Assembly (NCBI RefSeq): GCF_006376685.1 | Contig: NZ_VEWL01000002.1 | Coordinates: forward strand, 186,001 to 250,000 | Length of the DNA: 64,000 nucleotides | Source of the DNA: Ochrobactrum teleogrylli | Lineage (GTDB): Bacteria > Pseudomonadota > Alphaproteobacteria > Rhizobiales > Rhizobiaceae | Reading direction: 5' to 3' | Part shown: positions 17,246-28,671 of the stretch, piece after piece | How positions within the stretch are numbered: position 1 is the stretch's first letter | How the letters are laid out: every line of letters begins with the position of its first letter | Position numbers and translations under genes: made by a program | Notes under the pieces: generated by a model | Databases searched by the model: none | What the model saw: only the letters and a program-made list of their open reading frames with translations | What the model was told of the DNA's origin: nothing

Positions 17246-17406
17246 AATCCACTAGTTCAAAGCCGCCCCCTGCTTTCTTTGGCAACCGCCCTTTGGCGGG
17301 CACGTAAATCCCAAAGATTCGGAGCGCCATTTATGTGTTCGGATGGACGCGCGGCGCTCTGACAGCTAAACAGAAGCTCTTGAACTTTTAGAGAGCTTTT
17401 TACCTC

Positions 17407-18264
17407 ATGGCCCAGTCACGACTTTTCTTTTCGGCGAACAAGGCGGAAGCCGAGCGCGTTTACAATATTCTCGAGCAGGCTTTCGAGGATGACGGCTTTC
17501 CCATCGCCATCACCGAAATCGATGAAGACCGGCAGATTTTCGAAGTTTCGGTCTATGTCGAGGACGGCGCTGAAGAGGTCGTGGCCCGTGTAGATGAGCT
17601 TGTCGGTGCCGACAAGTTCGAAACCGAGGAACTGCCGGATATTGATTGGGTCACCCATTCGCTGGAAGGTCTGAAGCCGGTTCGCGCCGGGCGTTTCTTC
17701 GTCCATGGCTCGCATGACCGTGACAAAATAGAACCGAACGACATTCCGATTGAGATCGATGCGGGTCTGGCCTTCGGCACGGGCCATCATGGCACCACTG
17801 CTGGCTGCCTCGAACTGATCGAGGAAGTCGTTGAGAACGAACACCCAACCAATGCGCTCGATCTTGGCACCGGCAGCGCCGTGCTGGCCATCGCCATTGC
17901 GAAGCTAGCGCCGATCCCGGTCCTCGCCACCGACATCGACCCGATTGCTGTCACCGTCGCGGCAGAAAACGCCGCCAAAAATGGCGTTGCCGAGCATGTC
18001 ATCACGGCGACGGCAGAAGGTTTCGACCATTCGATCTTCCGCTCCTATACGCCTTTCGATCTGATTGTCGCGAATATCCTCGCCAATCCGCTGATTGAAC
18101 TTGCGCCCTCGTTGAAGCAGCATCTGGCTCCAAGCGGCTCGATTGTTCTCTCCGGCATTCTCGACAGCCAGCATGATACAGTGCTCGCCGCCTATCAGGC
18201 GCAGGGCCTGACGCATCAAAAGACGCTGCATCGCGAAGGCTGGGTGGCGATCCATCTGAAATAA
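17407..18264 (+). CDS. prmA: Ribosomal protein L11 methyltransferase
   Basis: 285 residues. The N-terminal L11-binding part (residues 1-110) is followed by a Rossmann methyltransferase domain with [13 protein letters not shown]-binding [18 protein letters not shown], acidic D in LATDIDP and the NPPY-like VANILANPL motif of PrmA. It methylates L11 on Lys and N-terminal amino groups. The length is normal. It lies 59 bp before the M24 peptidase gene on the same strand and probably shares its transcript. Confidence 0.94.
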   Translation: MAQSRLFFSANKAEAERVYNILEQAFEDDGFPIAITEIDEDRQIFEVSVYVEDGAEEVVARVDELVGADKFETEELPDIDWVTHSLEGLKPVRAGRFFVHGSHDRDKIEPNDIPIEIDAGLAFGTGHHGTTAGCLELIEEVVENEHPTNALDLGTGSAVLAIAIAKLAPIPVLATDIDPIAVTVAAENAAKNGVAEHVITATAEGFDHSIFRSYTPFDLIVANILANPLIELAPSLKQHLAPSGSIVLSGILDSQHDTVLAAYQAQGLTHQKTLHREGWVAIHLK

Positions 18265-18323
18265 AGTGATCCCGGAGACGGGACGCAAGAACGGTTATCT
18301 TCCATCTGTTGTGAGTTAGACCC

Positions 18324-20150
18324 ATGGCTTTTCAGTCCTTTGACGTCACCACCAATCCGGCCAATGGCGCGCCCCGCGTGGCGAAGCTGCGCGAGAAAAT
18401 GGCGGCCCTCAGCCTCGACGGTTTTCTGGTGCCGCGCGCCGACGAACATCAGGGCGAATATGTGCCGCCTCATGCTCAGCGCCTCGCCTGGCTGACCGGT
18501 TTTACCGGCTCGGCAGGTGCGGCCCTGATCCTGAAGAAATCGGCCTATGTCTTTATCGACGGACGTTACGAATTGCAGGTGCGCGCGCAGACCGACCCGA
18601 AAATCTTTTCCTATGAAAGTCTGGTCAGCACGCCGCCATCCGTCTGGCTGGCTGAAAACGGCAAGGGCCTGACTATCGGTTTCGATCCATGGCTCCACAC
18701 CATTTCCGAAGCCCATGCGCTTCGCGAGGCGCTGGAAAAGCAGGGCGGCACGCTGGTTCCCGTCGAAACCAATCTGGTCGATGCGGTGTGGGACGATCAG
18801 CCCGCCGCACCAACCGCTGCCGTGACCATCCAGCCCGCACGGTTTGCCGGTCATGAAGCCGCAGACAAGATCAGGGACATGCAGAAGGCGGTCACTGCCA
18901 GCGGTGCCACGGCCACCGTGCTGACGGATCCCTCGTCGGTCGCATGGGTGTTCAACATCCGCGGCAAGGATGTTTCCAACACGCCCCTGCCCTTGAGCTT
19001 CGCCATCATTCCGGCCAAGGGCGAACCGGAAATATTCATCGACGAAGCCAAGCTTGCCATTGAGCCCCGCGCTTATCTGACCCAGCTTGCCAAGCTGTCG
19101 GCTCCCAGCAATCTGGAAGGCCATCTCAGCGCACGCGCTGCAAAGGGTGAAGCCATTCTGCTCGACCCCGCACTTGCGGCGGAAAAACTGCGCCTAATCG
19201 TCACCGGCGCAGGCGGCACTGTGATCGACGGCAAGGACCCTGCCCGCATTCCACGGGCGGTGAAGAACAAGGCCGAGCTTGACGGTTCACGTGCCGCGCA
19301 TGAGCGCGACGGCGTGGCCATGGTCAATTTCCTGTCCTGGGTCGATGCGCAAAAGCCCGGTACGCTGGATGAAATCGGCGCAGCACAAAAGCTGGAAGAA
19401 TCACGCGCCAGCGCTGGACGTGATTTCCAGATGCCGCTGGAAGACGTGTCCTTCGACACGATTTCGGGCGCTGGCCCCAATGGCGCGGTAATCCATTATC
19501 GCGTCAATACCGATACCAACCGCACGCTACAGGATGGCGAACTTTATCTGGTCGATTCCGGCGCGCAATATCGCGATGGCACCACCGATATCACCCGCAC
19601 GGTTCCGGTGGGCAAAATCGCGCCTGAAACCATCAAGGCTTTCACACTCGTGCTGAAAGGCGTGATTGCGATCAGCACGGCGCGTTTTCCCGCAGGCACG
19701 CGTGGGCAGGATATTGATGTTCTCGCCCGCATCGCGCTGTGGAAGCATGGCTTCGATTATGCCCATGGCACCGGCCATGGCGTCGGCGCTTATCTTTCGG
19801 TGCATGAGGGACCGCAGCGGATCGCCAAGACGGGTTCGCAGGAACTTCTGCCGGGTATGATCCTCTCCAACGAGCCGGGCTACTATAAGCCGGGCTCGTT
19901 CGGCATTCGTATCGAGAACCTTATCATCGTCACCGAGCCGGAACTGCCGGAAGGCGGTGACATTCCGATGATGGGCTTCGAAACGCTGACTTTCTGCCCG
20001 ATTGATCGTCGTTTGATCGACAAGGCGCTTTTGACGCAGGAAGAGCTGGACTGGCTCAACAATTACCACGCCCGCGTGCGTACAAAGCTGTCAGGCCATC
20101 TGAAGGATGCGGAACGCAAGTGGCTGGAGACCGCCACCGCCCCGCTATAA
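18324..20150 (+). CDS. Xaa-Pro aminopeptidase (M24B, creatinase fold)
   Basis: 608 residues. Two N-terminal creatinase-like domains (residues 15-310) precede an M24 metallopeptidase domain. Two-metal ligands are visible in LVDSGAQYRDGTTDITRT, the HGTGHGVGAYLSVHEGP segment, NEPGYYKPGSFGIRIEN and the terminal ENL(I)IV region. The three-domain form of about 600 residues is like eukaryotic-type APP1 and its alphaproteobacterial homologues. It removes N-terminal residues before proline, in the cytoplasm. It ends 2 bp before the azlD stop, convergent, with no terminator visible between. Confidence 0.92.
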   Translation: MAFQSFDVTTNPANGAPRVAKLREKMAALSLDGFLVPRADEHQGEYVPPHAQRLAWLTGFTGSAGAALILKKSAYVFIDGRYELQVRAQTDPKIFSYESLVSTPPSVWLAENGKGLTIGFDPWLHTISEAHALREALEKQGGTLVPVETNLVDAVWDDQPAAPTAAVTIQPARFAGHEAADKIRDMQKAVTASGATATVLTDPSSVAWVFNIRGKDVSNTPLPLSFAIIPAKGEPEIFIDEAKLAIEPRAYLTQLAKLSAPSNLEGHLSARAAKGEAILLDPALAAEKLRLIVTGAGGTVIDGKDPARIPRAVKNKAELDGSRAAHERDGVAMVNFLSWVDAQKPGTLDEIGAAQKLEESRASAGRDFQMPLEDVSFDTISGAGPNGAVIHYRVNTDTNRTLQDGELYLVDSGAQYRDGTTDITRTVPVGKIAPETIKAFTLVLKGVIAISTARFPAGTRGQDIDVLARIALWKHGFDYAHGTGHGVGAYLSVHEGPQRIAKTGSQELLPGMILSNEPGYYKPGSFGIRIENLIIVTEPELPEGGDIPMMGFETLTFCPIDRRLIDKALLTQEELDWLNNYHARVRTKLSGHLKDAERKWLETATAPL

Positions 20151-20152
20151 GT

Positions 20153-20461
20153 TCAAATGGGGAAAAAATGGCGTAGCGCAATCAATAGCGCTGCGCCAGC
20201 AAAGAACATCGTCATCATGCTGACCCGCAAGGACAGGATGACGCAAACGGCCAGCACGAGCAGTTCGCGCCAGCCATGATCGGATGCGGGTGCGGCGACA
20301 ATCGCCGTCAGCACAGCCGCAGGCACTGCATTCAGCGCCGCTTCCACACGATAATGCAAACGCTCAAAACGCGATAAAACCAGATGCCCGCCAATACGGG
20401 TCAGATAGGTGAAGAAGGCTGCGGCAATGATGATCCAGGTCGTGGTATCCATGGGCGTCAA
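20153..20461 (-). CDS. azlD: AzlD-family branched-chain amino-acid exporter subunit
   Basis: 102 residues with three or four hydrophobic segments (WIIIAAAFFTYLTRIGGH; AALNAVPAAVLTAIVAA; LSLRVSMMTMFFAGAALLIAL), matching AzlD/YgaH. It forms with AzlC a two-part exporter of branched-chain amino acids. It overlaps azlC by four bases (ATGA), so translation is coupled. It is cytoplasmic-membrane located. Confidence 0.88.
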   Translation of the reverse strand: MTPMDTTTWIIIAAAFFTYLTRIGGHLVLSRFERLHYRVEAALNAVPAAVLTAIVAAPASDHGWRELLVLAVCVILSLRVSMMTMFFAGAALLIALRHFFPI

Positions 20462-21180
20462 ACCTTCGCATTCTGCGGCTTAGCGAGAAGCGCGGCAAGC
20501 AACACGCCCCCGGCGGCCCCAAGCGTTACATGCCAGGGCGAACCGACAAATTTATAGGCGGCGATGGCAGAAATCGCGCTGACGACAACCACCTGCCACC
20601 AATGCCTGCGATGCCGGAAACTCATCACCATGCCGAGGAAGTAGATCGGCAGCAGGAAGTCGACGCCAATCGCGTAAGGATCGGAAATCAGGTCGCCGAA
20701 CATCGCGCCAACCCATGTTTCCAGAATCCAGCAAATATAGGTCGTCAGCCCCAGCCCCATATACCACGAGAAGCTGATCTTCTTGCCTGCTTCGCTGCGA
20801 ATCTCCACCTCCGCATATTGCGGGTCGACCAGCACGAAGAACGCGACGGCCTTCTGCAAGAATGAGAAGTGGCGGATGCGCCGCCCTACTGTCGCGGAAT
20901 AGAGCACATTGCGGAAATTGACCGCGAAGATGGAGAGAACAATCATCCATGGTGCGATATTCTGCCCGAACAGGTCGAGGCCGACCATCTGGCTGGCGCC
21001 GGCATAGAGCGATGCGCTCATAAACACCGCTTCGCCGACGGACAGGCCATTATCGATAGCGACCGCACCGAACAACACGCCGAAAGGTGAACCCGCCAGC
21101 ACAATCGGCACTGCACGTTTCGCGCCTTCGATAAGCTCGCTGCTCGCAGAGACCTTTGCAGGCCTGAAACCCTGATCCAC
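20458..21180 (-). CDS. azlC: AzlC-family branched-chain amino-acid exporter
   Basis: 240 residues from GTG 21180. Typical AzlC segments: GAKRAVPIVLAGSPFGVLFGAVA, AVFMSASLYAGASQMVGLDL and LPIYFLGMVMSFR, with five to six membrane helices. The GTG was chosen because AAGGAGG lies seven bases upstream. The ATG at 21234 would add 18 residues, has no ribosome-binding site, and lies in the arm of a 141-bp palindrome. AzlC supplies the main channel and AzlD the small partner. Confidence 0.87.
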   Translation of the reverse strand: MDQGFRPAKVSASSELIEGAKRAVPIVLAGSPFGVLFGAVAIDNGLSVGEAVFMSASLYAGASQMVGLDLFGQNIAPWMIVLSIFAVNFRNVLYSATVGRRIRHFSFLQKAVAFFVLVDPQYAEVEIRSEAGKKISFSWYMGLGLTTYICWILETWVGAMFGDLISDPYAIGVDFLLPIYFLGMVMSFRHRRHWWQVVVVSAISAIAAYKFVGSPWHVTLGAAGGVLLAALLAKPQNAKV

Positions 21181-21211
21181 GGAATCCCCTCCTTCAGCCA
21201 AGGAGCCATTA

Positions 21212-21352
21212 GAGCCTGAATCAAAAAGCGGCATGTGTGTGCGAAAATAGTGATTTTCGAGTACCGGAGCGGAGCGTACTTAAGGTACGTGAGCACCGGA
21301 ACTTAGAAAATTGCCATTTGCAGCCACACAGGACGACTTTTGGAACAGGCTC
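21212..21352. repeat. 141-bp imperfect palindromic element upstream of azlC
   Basis: Outer arms GAGCCTG (21212-21218) and CAGGCTC (21346-21352). Further pairing blocks are TGTGTG / CACACA and ATTTTC / GAAAAT, and the centre is CGTAC-TTAAG-GTACG (21275-21289). It resembles palindromes scattered in rhizobial and Brucella genomes. Folded as RNA it would lie in the azlC leader. Confidence 0.8.
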
Positions 21353-21478
21353 TTAGGCAATTCCATGACGTGTTGGAATACGTTTCCGGTAAAAATCATA
21401 CAAATAGAGACGGTGCGGTCAGTTTATCTGGCCGACGCAACATTTAGGCACCACTCATGCAGATAATTGATGCGGCGA

Positions 21479-22189
21479 TCAATCCGGCTGATCTGGCGGC
21501 AGTGTGCCTTCAATCTTTCTGATCCAGTCAACCAGAGGTCGCGCGCGCTCGACAAAGTCAACCAGCCGATCCGCAAGCGCTGCTTCGGTAATGCTGCCCG
21601 GATCGATCTCCATGCGCACCGCGAAATGGCGATTGCGAATAGCCCCTACGAGATCGGTTTCCGTCACGCTCTCAAAACCACGCGGAGTGCGCTTCAAACG
21701 GTCATTGTCGCTGATCTGCAAACCGTTCTTCTTCAGCTTTGCGACCACGGCGCGATAGTCTTCCGGCTTCTCGGAAATCGCTTTGCGGATGGCCAGCAGA
21801 AGCTTCGGTTTTGGCCCCCACCAGGCAACACCGGCATAGCAATCGCGCACGCCGGGCAGACCGATGCAGACATAAAAACAGCCGCTTTCGTCCCATTTGG
21901 TACCGGAGCGTGAAAGCAGCGCCGAAAGGTGCCGATTATAGGGCGCTTTGTCCTTGGAAAACCGCGTATCGCGCTTGATGCGGAACTGCGATTTGACGCG
22001 GTCGCCCTTGAAGCCAAGCCCCGCTTTTTCAAAGCGGGCACTCAGTTCTTCAATCAGATCGCCAAGCGGCTCTTTCAGGTGTTCCTCAAAGAGATCCTTG
22101 TTCTCCACAAACCATTCCCGGTTTTGGTGGAAATCGAGCGCCTTCAAAAATGGAATAGCCTTGTCGCCAAACCCCTTGAACGGTGCCAT
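21479..22189 (-). CDS. DUF2461 domain protein
   Basis: 236 residues from ATG 22189 (MAPFKGFGDKAIPFLKALDF). Conserved features are HQNREWFVENKDLFEEHLKEPL, FRIKRDTRFSKDKAPYN and the late HFAVRM segment, which fit DUF2461 (YkrK-like), a small fold of unknown function. The start lies 5 bp from the ligA stop, so it is probably made from the ligA mRNA. A much longer upstream reading frame is only the ligA shadow. No catalytic assignment is possible. Confidence 0.87.
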   Translation of the reverse strand: MAPFKGFGDKAIPFLKALDFHQNREWFVENKDLFEEHLKEPLGDLIEELSARFEKAGLGFKGDRVKSQFRIKRDTRFSKDKAPYNRHLSALLSRSGTKWDESGCFYVCIGLPGVRDCYAGVAWWGPKPKLLLAIRKAISEKPEDYRAVVAKLKKNGLQISDNDRLKRTPRGFESVTETDLVGAIRNRHFAVRMEIDPGSITEAALADRLVDFVERARPLVDWIRKIEGTLPPDQPD

Positions 22190-22193
22190 TCGA

Positions 22194-24374
<2,181 letters not shown>

Positions 24375-24464
24375 CTATCTGAATCGACCAGAAACATATC
24401 CAAGAAAAGTCATTTAGCCTACAGCCGCCTGACTTTACGAACAGAGGATACTGTCAGATAGCTG

Positions 24465-26144
24465 TCAGGAGGCCAGAGCGCTGTTTTCCGCGAGCAGTCG
24501 CTCCGCCGCCGCGCGCGCCTCATCGGTGATGCTGGCACCGGCGAGCATACGGGCGATTTCTTCCTGACGCTCATCCACGCCGATGGACCGGATCGATGTC
24601 GACATGCGGTCTTCATGGGTCGCAGATTTGGCAATCAGGAAATGCGTCGATGCACGGGCCGCCACCTGCGGCGCATGGGTGACCGAAAGCACCTGCACCC
24701 GCGACGACAGCCGCGCCAGACGTTGGCCGATGGCATCCGCCACGGCACCGCCCACACCCGTATCGATTTCGTCGAAAACCAGCGTCGGCGCGGAACCGCG
24801 ATCCGCCAGCGCCACCTTCAGCGCCAGAAGAAAACGCGACAGCTCGCCGCCGGAAGCAACCTTCATCATCGGACCGGCGCGCGTGCCCGGATTGGTGCGC
24901 ACCCAATATTCCACCGTGTCGATACCTTCGGCAGCGCGCGCTTGCGGGTCGGTGATCATCTCCACGAGGAACTCAGCGCGTTCCAGCTTGAGCGCGGGCA
25001 GTTCCGCCATGACGGCATCTTTCAGATGCTCCGCGGTATCTCTGCGCCGGGCGGACAATTCCGCCGCCGCCGCGTCATAGGCAGCGCGTGTCTCGGTCGC
25101 CTGCGCTTCAAGCTGCACCAGCTTTTCCGCGCCTGCATCCAGCTCGGCTAGATCGGCGTCCATCTTGTCGCGCAGCGCAGGCAAGCCTTCCACAGCGACC
25201 GAATATTTGCGCGCAGCCGCACGCAGCGCGAACAGGCGCTCTTCCACCTGTTCCAGCACGCGCGGATCGAAATCGATCTCCCGCATGGCGTGGTCGATGC
25301 CGTCCTGCGCCAGAGCCAGACTGTTCAGTGCTTCATCGATGGCTTTGCAGACCGGCTCCAGCAGATGCGGCGCTTCTGGGATTTTACGTTCCAGACGGCG
25401 CACCAGACTTGCCAGTGTCGGCACTGGCGAACCATTGCCCGACAGAAGCTCGCCCGCTTCGTTCACATCACCGGCGATCTTTTCAGATTTCATCATCACC
25501 GCGCGACGTTCGGCGAGTTCGTCTTCCTCGCCGGGCTGCGGATCAAGCTTGGTCAATTCTTCCACGGAAGAGCGCAGATAGTCACCTTCGCGCTCGGCTG
25601 CTTCCACGCGAGCGCGATGACGCGACAAGGCGGTTTCCGCATCGCGCCACGCCTTGTGCCGTTCGCGCACCACGACCGCCTCGGCGTCGAGACCGCCGAA
25701 AGCATCCAGCAATGTCCGGTGCAGATCGGTATCGATCAGCGCACGGTCATCATGCTGGCCGTGGATTTCCACCAGCCTGCGACCCAGATCGCGCAACAGT
25801 GCAACGCTTGCCGCCTGATCGTTGATGAAGACGCGCGTGCGCCCATCGCCCATCTGGAGGCGACGCAGGATGACGTCGCCGTCATCGTCAAAACCATTTT
25901 CGCGAAGGAAAAGTCGGGCCGGATGACCGCCCGGCACATCGAATACCGCCGTCACCTGCCCCTGATCCGCCCCGTGGCGAACCAGTGAAGCGTCGCCACG
26001 CGCACCGAGCGCCAGCGACAGCGAATCAAGCAGGATGGATTTACCGGCGCCGGTCTCGCCCGTCAGCACGGACAAGCCGGTCTTGAACTCGATGTCGAGC
26101 CTTTCAATCAGGACAATATCGCGGATCGAGAGGTGCGACAGCAT
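24465..26144 (-). CDS. recN: DNA repair protein RecN
   Basis: 559 residues, an SMC-like ATPase for double-strand break repair. The Walker A motif GETGAGKS is at residues 29-36, a long helical coiled coil fills the middle (about 150-370), and the C-terminal half has the ABC signature SGGELSRFLLALKVA and Walker B TLVFDEIDTGVGG, then SVTHAPQVAARAS. The length is normal. It starts 15 bp after the bamD stop and is probably co-transcribed. I saw no clear LexA box just upstream. Confidence 0.95.
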   Translation of the reverse strand: MLSHLSIRDIVLIERLDIEFKTGLSVLTGETGAGKSILLDSLSLALGARGDASLVRHGADQGQVTAVFDVPGGHPARLFLRENGFDDDGDVILRRLQMGDGRTRVFINDQAASVALLRDLGRRLVEIHGQHDDRALIDTDLHRTLLDAFGGLDAEAVVVRERHKAWRDAETALSRHRARVEAAEREGDYLRSSVEELTKLDPQPGEEDELAERRAVMMKSEKIAGDVNEAGELLSGNGSPVPTLASLVRRLERKIPEAPHLLEPVCKAIDEALNSLALAQDGIDHAMREIDFDPRVLEQVEERLFALRAAARKYSVAVEGLPALRDKMDADLAELDAGAEKLVQLEAQATETRAAYDAAAAELSARRRDTAEHLKDAVMAELPALKLERAEFLVEMITDPQARAAEGIDTVEYWVRTNPGTRAGPMMKVASGGELSRFLLALKVALADRGSAPTLVFDEIDTGVGGAVADAIGQRLARLSSRVQVLSVTHAPQVAARASTHFLIAKSATHEDRMSTSIRSIGVDERQEEIARMLAGASITDEARAAAERLLAENSALAS

Positions 26145-26159
26145 GTCGGGCTCAAACTG

Positions 26160-27023
26160 TTATGAACCGCCGCCCGTGATGAGCGACGAAGCCTTGGCCA
26201 GCCATGAGCCACCGTTTTCGCGTGGTTCCAGACCACCGCTCTGCAAGAGCTTGTAGCTGTCCTTGTACCACTGGCTGTCCGGAAAATTCTTGCCGAGGAC
26301 GGAAGCGGCCATCTGGGCTTCCGAGGTCAGGCCGAGCGCATAATAGGCTTCGACCAGACGCGCCAGCGCTTCTTCCACCTGACGGGTGTTGGAATATTCC
26401 TCGACCACGCCGCGGAATCGCTTGATGGCGGCCAGATATTCCTTGCGTTCCAGATAATAGCGGCCGACCTGCATTTCCTTGCCGGCGAGCTGATCGCGGG
26501 CGAAGCGGATCTTGGCCTTCGCATCGTCGGTATATTCCGAATCCGGGAAGCGATCGACCACTTCCTGCATCGCGGCGATGGCGCGGCGGCTGGCAGCCTG
26601 ATCGCGTGTCACGTCCGGAATCTGACGGAAGTAGGAAAGACCGATGATGTAATAGGCGTAAGCCGATTCGGGCGATGTCGGGTAAAGCGTGTTGTAACGC
26701 TTCGCCATGCTGATCGCTTCTTCGTAGTTACCCTTGCGGTAATTGGTGAAGGCAGCCATCACGAGCGCCTTGCGTGCCCATTCCGTATAGGGATGCTGGC
26801 GGTCGATGGCAGCGAACTTCTTGGAGGCTTCGTCGAGACGGCCTGCATCCAGATTGGCCAGACCTTCATTATAGAGCTTGTCGGCAGGATCGATCGTCTC
26901 AACATACTTGGTGAGATCGATATCGTCGTCCTTGCTGGCACAACCGGCGAGCGGGATAAGAACGGCGATAGCGCCAGTCAACAGCGCAGTTTTCGTCACA
27001 CCCGTGAATTTGAAACTCGTCAT
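26160..27023 (-). CDS. bamD: Outer-membrane assembly lipoprotein BamD
   Basis: 287 residues. A lipoprotein signal ends at the lipobox LAGC (about residue 28). Five TPR-like helical repeats follow, including [20 protein letters not shown] and [20 protein letters not shown]. BamD is the essential lipoprotein of the BAM complex that inserts beta-barrels into the outer membrane, and alphaproteobacteria often name it ComL. It lies between lpxC and recN, all on the minus strand, with 365 bp to lpxC. Confidence 0.93.
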   Translation of the reverse strand: MTSFKFTGVTKTALLTGAIAVLIPLAGCASKDDDIDLTKYVETIDPADKLYNEGLANLDAGRLDEASKKFAAIDRQHPYTEWARKALVMAAFTNYRKGNYEEAISMAKRYNTLYPTSPESAYAYYIIGLSYFRQIPDVTRDQAASRRAIAAMQEVVDRFPDSEYTDDAKAKIRFARDQLAGKEMQVGRYYLERKEYLAAIKRFRGVVEEYSNTRQVEEALARLVEAYYALGLTSEAQMAASVLGKNFPDSQWYKDSYKLLQSGGLEPRENGGSWLAKASSLITGGGS

Positions 27024-27388
27024 GCGGTCTCCGGCCTTCTGGCAGCGTCATTCCTGTTTGAAGCAACGTGCGCGCTTGTAGCATTGCAACCGTGCTTCAT
27101 CCATCCAAATCATTCAACTTTGGCAAAGATTAAACAATGCCAAGGCTGTTTTGGCCGTCCATAAACCACATGCAGGCGCAATCGTCTAGCTCTACAATCG
27201 CCAGATTTTGGCCGAAACACTGTCCGGACGGCTCCTTCGCATCCTGTGAACCGTGAAGATTGGTCCCCTCATCGACCCGCCGCAAAACGGAAGGCGACTC
27301 GCATCGCAATGGTGAACCGGCGAACACGGCTCAATTAAGGCCGTGCGCCGGGATCATCCAAATTATTGTGGACGATGCTGCGAGAGGT
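27024..27388. other. 365-bp interval between lpxC and bamD
   Basis: No convincing gene. It should hold the bamD promoter and the lpxC 3' end. The only structure seen is a short hairpin, CACGGC / GCCGTG near 27325-27345, without a T-run. A minus-strand frame at 27130-27327 has no ribosome-binding site or family match. Confidence 0.5.
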
Positions 27389-28327
27389 TTAAAGCGCCCA
27401 GGGTGCCGCGATATTCGGCTTCACCGCAACGAAATCCGAGCTCTTCGCATTGCGACGCACACCAGATGCCTCGACGATATCGAAAGCGCTCTTGTCGGCA
27501 AGAAGCGCCTTCACCGTCTCTGCGTTCAGGCGATGACCGCTGCGATAGGAACGGAAGCAGCCGATGAACGGCAGACCGGCGAGCGCCAGATCACCCACCG
27601 CATCCAGCGTCTTGTGACGTACGAACTCGTCCTTGAAGCGCAGACCACCCGGATTGATGACCGAATTGTCGTCGCCGATGACCAGAGAATTGTCGAGCGA
27701 TGAACCCAGCGCATGACCGGAGGCCCAAAGACGCTCCACATCCTTCATGAAGCCAAAGGTGCGTGCAGTGGAAATTTCCTTGCGGAACACCGCCTCGTCC
27801 ATGTCATTGGCAAATTTCTGACGACCGATCAGCGGGCATTCGAAATCGATCTCCACTTCAAACCGCGTGCCGGAGAACGGGCGGAACTCGCCCCAGGAGC
27901 CACCGGCTTCCACACGAACCGTCTTGAGAATACGGATGAAACGGCGCTTGGCCTGCTGCGTGACAATGCCCGCCTCATCGAGCGCTTCGATGAAGCGCGC
28001 CGAGGTGCCATCAAGAATAGGCACTTCCGGGCCATCAACCTCGACAATCAGATTGTCGATGCCAAGCGCTGCAATAGCGGCCATCAGATGCTCGACCGTA
28101 TCGATTTTCGCTTCTTTCGGTCCAAGCGAGGTGCACAGGTCAGTCGCGCCGATTTCCGAAACATGGGCACGGATTTCGCGCGCGCTGGTTTTCAGGTCCG
28201 AGCGCTGGAAGACAATACCCGTATCCGCATCGGCAGGAAGAAACGTGGCCGAAGCCGGAGCGCCACCATGGACACCCACACCGGAGAGGGTCACCGCACG
28301 ACCAATTGTCTTCTGATAAGCGCTCAA
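27389..28327 (-). CDS. lpxC: UDP-3-O-acyl-N-acetylglucosamine deacetylase
   Basis: 312 residues, the committed enzyme of lipid A synthesis. Zinc ligands and neighbours: H80 in TVEHLMAA, then HKTLDAVGDLALAG and the late GHRLNAETVKALL His. Other conserved segments are SGVGVHGGAPA, VPILDGTSARFIEAL and RTFGFM. The C-terminal 25 residues extend a little beyond the usual end. It has its own promoter region: ftsZ ends in a terminator 340 bp upstream. It is normally controlled by FtsH proteolysis. Confidence 0.95.
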   Translation of the reverse strand: MSAYQKTIGRAVTLSGVGVHGGAPASATFLPADADTGIVFQRSDLKTSAREIRAHVSEIGATDLCTSLGPKEAKIDTVEHLMAAIAALGIDNLIVEVDGPEVPILDGTSARFIEALDEAGIVTQQAKRRFIRILKTVRVEAGGSWGEFRPFSGTRFEVEIDFECPLIGRQKFANDMDEAVFRKEISTARTFGFMKDVERLWASGHALGSSLDNSLVIGDDNSVINPGGLRFKDEFVRHKTLDAVGDLALAGLPFIGCFRSYRSGHRLNAETVKALLADKSAFDIVEASGVRRNAKSSDFVAVKPNIAAPWAL

Positions 28328-28617
28328 GACTGTTCCAATCTATTCATAATCAAGAATATACGCGCAGGCGTAAACAGGCCGCACTTGCTCGCTGGCGTAC
28401 CCTGCTCCCGCAATCGCACATCTAATCCTCAAACGGATTAATCTGTTAGATATGGCAAAATTAGCGGCAGGGAAGACAAAAAGAATCACAACCCCGTGTG
28501 AGCCCCAAAACAACCGACCACATATAAAATAGTGAGCCGGAACGTTCGGACAAAATCACGCTTTCTTACGCTCTATTACCATAAAAGCCGTTTTATTCCA
28601 GCATTTCCCGCAAAACA
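28328..28617. promoter_or_regulatory. lpxC upstream region
   Basis: 290 bp without a gene between the ftsZ terminator and the lpxC start. It is AT-richer than its surroundings (CACATATAAAATAG at about 28520) and must hold the lpxC promoter; I cannot fix the boxes. Confidence 0.45.
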
Positions 28618-28650
28618 CAAAAAGCCCACCTGAGACAGGCGGGCTTTCTG
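28618..28650 (-). terminator. ftsZ rho-independent terminator
   Basis: On the minus strand a stem GCCCGCCTG / CAGGTGGGC with loop TCT is followed by TTTTT. It lies 22 bp after the ftsZ stop and separates the ftsQAZ unit from lpxC. Confidence 0.88.
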
Positions 28651-28671
28651 AAATTTTATGTCGGTGTTCGA

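Noticed and set aside
20458..21234. AzlC starting at ATG 21234
   Set aside because: No ribosome-binding site, starts within a palindrome arm; GTG 21180 has AAGGAGG seven bases upstream.
27130..27327. 65-residue minus-strand frame between lpxC and bamD
   Set aside because: No ribosome-binding site, Ser/Cys-rich composition and no homology I recognise.
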